From assembly GCF_900142375.1 (NCBI RefSeq), contig NZ_FRAR01000026.1:1-64000 (forward strand): a DNA stretch of 64,000 nucleotides. Direction: 5' to 3'. How positions within the stretch are numbered: the first letter of the stretch is position 1; each line of letters begins with the position of its first letter. This document shows, one piece after another, positions 62,490 through 64,000 of the stretch. Made by a program: the position numbers and the translations under genes. The stretch is from Desulforamulus aeronauticus DSM 10349 (lineage in GTDB: Bacteria; Bacillota; Desulfotomaculia; Desulfotomaculales; Desulfotomaculaceae). Under the pieces are notes generated by a model. That model did not search any database, was not told where the DNA came from, and saw only the letters and a list, made by a program, of their open reading frames with translations.

Positions 62490-63596
62490 TTAGATCTTAA
62501 TTAGTTCATATTTTCGGCTGCCCAACCCAATGCTTTCTGCGTATTCCAAACCACGCCGCCAATCAACATGGGGCCAGAGGGCACGAAATTTATCGGAGCC
62601 ATGGGGTTGTCCTTCTAATCGGGAACCAGGTAGACCATGTTCCTGGTTAATCAAGTCAATACAGGCCTGGTCTAAGGCCACTGGGTCCAAGGACGCCAGA
62701 ATACCAATATCCCGAACAATGGGTGCATCGTTCCAACCACAGCAATCACATTCCGGGGAAATATTCGTCACAAAGGTAACGAAACCACACTTGTCTTGAT
62801 AGTGCTTCAGTACACCAAGGGTATACTCGGCAATTTTTTCTTGAATGATATCCGCCTCAGTTTTCCAATTGACAGCAATGGCGCCAAAGGGACAACTAAC
62901 GGTGCATTCGCCACAGCCAATGCAATGTTCCTCTAAAATAAAGGATTTTTTATCCTCTCCCACGGAAATAGCCTGACCGGGACACCATTGATGGCACTTA
63001 CTACAGCCGGTGCATTTTTCGCTACTAATGGTAGGACGTACATCAGAGTGCATCATTTGCTTGCCGCTGCGTGAGCCAAGGCCCATACCAATATTCTTCA
63101 TGACCCCGCCGTAGCCGGTCAGTTCGTGGCCCTTCAAGTGGCTGATGGCAATAAAAGAATTGGCATGGAGAGCAGACGAACCAATCTTCACTTCTTTAAA
63201 ATGCTTCAGATTTACTTCTACGTTGGTATATTCTTTACCCGTCAAACCGTCGGCAATGACCAAGGGTGCGTTAACTACAGAATAACCCCAGCCGTTTTCA
63301 ATGGCTGTTTGCAGGTGATCTACTGCATTGGCACGGCTACCCACATACAAGGTATTGGCATCGGTTAAGTAAGGTTTTCCCCCTGCTTCTTTCACCTTAT
63401 CCACCACACGTCTGATAAATTGAGGCCTTATGTAGGCAGTGTTGCCTCGCTCGCCAAAGTGAACCTTGATGGCCACCAAATCATTGGGCGCAACAATATC
63501 CTTAATCCCAGAGCGCTCATAGAGACGCTGCAGTTTGTCCAGCAAATTTTGCTTTACGCTGGCCCGAGTATCCGCAAAATAAACCTTAGCCGTCAA
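62490..63596 (-). CDS. DUF362 domain protein with two [4Fe-4S] ferredoxin motifs
   Basis: A 368-residue protein. The DUF362 domain (about 30-185 and 260-350) is interrupted by a 2[4Fe-4S] ferredoxin insert with CTGCSKCHQWCPG and CIGCGECTVSCP (about 195-240). The family is frequent in anaerobes with unknown function. The start is TTG 63596 with GGGG 8 nt upstream. A 45-residue protein gene lies 20 bp upstream on the same strand. Confidence 0.82.
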   Translation of the reverse strand: MTAKVYFADTRASVKQNLLDKLQRLYERSGIKDIVAPNDLVAIKVHFGERGNTAYIRPQFIRRVVDKVKEAGGKPYLTDANTLYVGSRANAVDHLQTAIENGWGYSVVNAPLVIADGLTGKEYTNVEVNLKHFKEVKIGSSALHANSFIAISHLKGHELTGYGGVMKNIGMGLGSRSGKQMMHSDVRPTISSEKCTGCSKCHQWCPGQAISVGEDKKSFILEEHCIGCGECTVSCPFGAIAVNWKTEADIIQEKIAEYTLGVLKHYQDKCGFVTFVTNISPECDCCGWNDAPIVRDIGILASLDPVALDQACIDLINQEHGLPGSRLEGQPHGSDKFRALWPHVDWRRGLEYAESIGLGSRKYELIKI

Positions 63597-63616
63597 TGTA
63601 ATTACCCCTTTTATAA

Positions 63617-63754
63617 TTATTTATAAAAAGATATATCATTTAGTTTAAACCAGCCAAAAGTATCCAACGTATCAGCCAGTAAGTCGAAGAGAATTTTTTG
63701 TTCTTCAAAGGTCAAATCCTCAATTTGTTTAAGTAATTCTTCTACTCTAGTCAT
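63617..63754 (-). CDS. Small acidic helical protein
   Basis: A 45-residue frame, MTRVEELLKQIEDLTFEEQK then ILFDLLADTLDTFGWFKLND, starting at ATG 63754 with AGGAGG 11 nt upstream. Strongly amphipathic helix; acidic. It precedes the DUF362 ferredoxin gene by 20 bp, so it is likely co-transcribed. No family recognised. Confidence 0.5.
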   Translation of the reverse strand: MTRVEELLKQIEDLTFEEQKILFDLLADTLDTFGWFKLNDISFYK

Positions 63755-63773
63755 CCATCATCTAGCCTCCTCT

Positions 63774-63850
63774 AGAAAAACTCGGCTTACGCTAAATCCT
63801 TAATGCCGGCAGAAATTGGGTTTGCCCTTATTTTCTGATATGCCAAGCCA
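63774..63850 (+). repeat. Interspersed repeat, copy D
   Basis: AGAAAAACTCGGCTTACGCT then AAATCCTTAATGCCGGCAGA and GTTTGCCCTTATTTTCTGAT; the second half resembles copy A (GTTTGCCCTTATGCATATCGG), the first half copy C. Confidence 0.7.
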
Positions 63851-63896
63851 ATTCCTTTTTCTTTAGAATATCTTATTCCCTTCTTTTAGGCAATTT

Positions 63897-64000
63897 TTAT
63901 AATATTTCTATATTATAGTGAACAAGGTCTGCTCCTCCATTTGCTTCGATGGAACGTATGATCGTATCCAGCATTTGGCTAACATGACTGGTTTCATTAC
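63897..64000 (-). CDS. C-terminal end of an unidentified protein (cut by window)
   Basis: The minus-strand frame to the window edge reads ETSHVSQMLDTIIRSIEANG then GADLVHYNIEIL and stops at 63897. Coding by appearance; too short to assign. Confidence 0.45.
   Translation of the reverse strand, partial: NETSHVSQMLDTIIRSIEANGGADLVHYNIEIL

Overview
The window looks like chromosome of an anaerobic, spore-forming Firmicute of the Desulfotomaculum/Desulforamulus (Peptococcaceae) kind. This is an inference from gene content: an alpha/beta small acid-soluble spore protein, a GerA germinant-receptor operon, pyruvate formate-lyase with its activase, a tungsten-type aldehyde:ferredoxin oxidoreductase with a ferredoxin partner, a double-cubane-cluster reductase/activase pair, and Firmicute-style RBSs (AGGAGG) and RNAs. 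No rRNA, CRISPR array or intact transposase is present.

Layout. 1-0.66 kb: 5' part of a group II intron sitting directly behind the terminator of a spore-protein gene. 0.86-11.2 kb: a TtcA-like tRNA thiolase, a PLP decarboxylase divergent from a MocR regulator, SepF, a glutaredoxin-like protein, upp and uraA (the latter behind a PyrR-type attenuator), a TauE/SafE exporter and a CoA-transferase. 11.3-16.5 kb: a second TauE/SafE exporter with a TIGR02186-type membrane protein, preceded by a clear sigma-54 promoter and tandem palindromic operators, beside an NtrC-type regulator and its histidine kinase. 16.9-19.9 kb: zur-znuA-znuC-znuB metal uptake. 19.9-25.3 kb: an accessory stretch with a decayed toxin-antitoxin pair, a HEAT-repeat protein, three small secreted proteins and an ECF sigma/anti-sigma pair. 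25.3-28.5 kb: BON, DUF523, DUF362 and CDF proteins, then a structured RNA with 6S-like architecture.

29.8-49.2 kb is a probable genomic island. It is bounded by a complete tRNA-Ala(GGC) gene at 49210-49285 and by a partial copy of the 3' half of the same tRNA at 29770-29814. It carries an EAL-domain pseudogene, a gerAA-gerAC-(small D-like)-gerAB operon, an FctA-type pilus locus (two class B sortases, two FctA-like pilins, a 975-residue adhesin, two signal peptidase I homologues of which one lacks the catalytic lysine, and a coiled-coil protein), an Rrf2 regulator, an AgrA/AgrC-like LytTR two-component system, a SLOG protein and a zinc-ribbon/AP2 phage-type protein. No integrase is visible, so the element appears old or immobilised.

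49.3-64 kb returns to housekeeping and anaerobic metabolism: RNase P RNA, the TIGR03915/TIGR03916 radical-SAM pair, AOR plus ferredoxin, AsnS, the HgdC/HgdB-like pair, PflA/PflB and a DUF362 ferredoxin-type protein. Two families of short interspersed repeats recur in intergenic regions: a roughly 90-bp element (four copies) and a hairpin/terminator element (three copies). The best candidates for a less-described system are the class B sortase pilus locus on the tRNA-bounded island and the sigma-54-driven TauE/TIGR02186 exporter unit.
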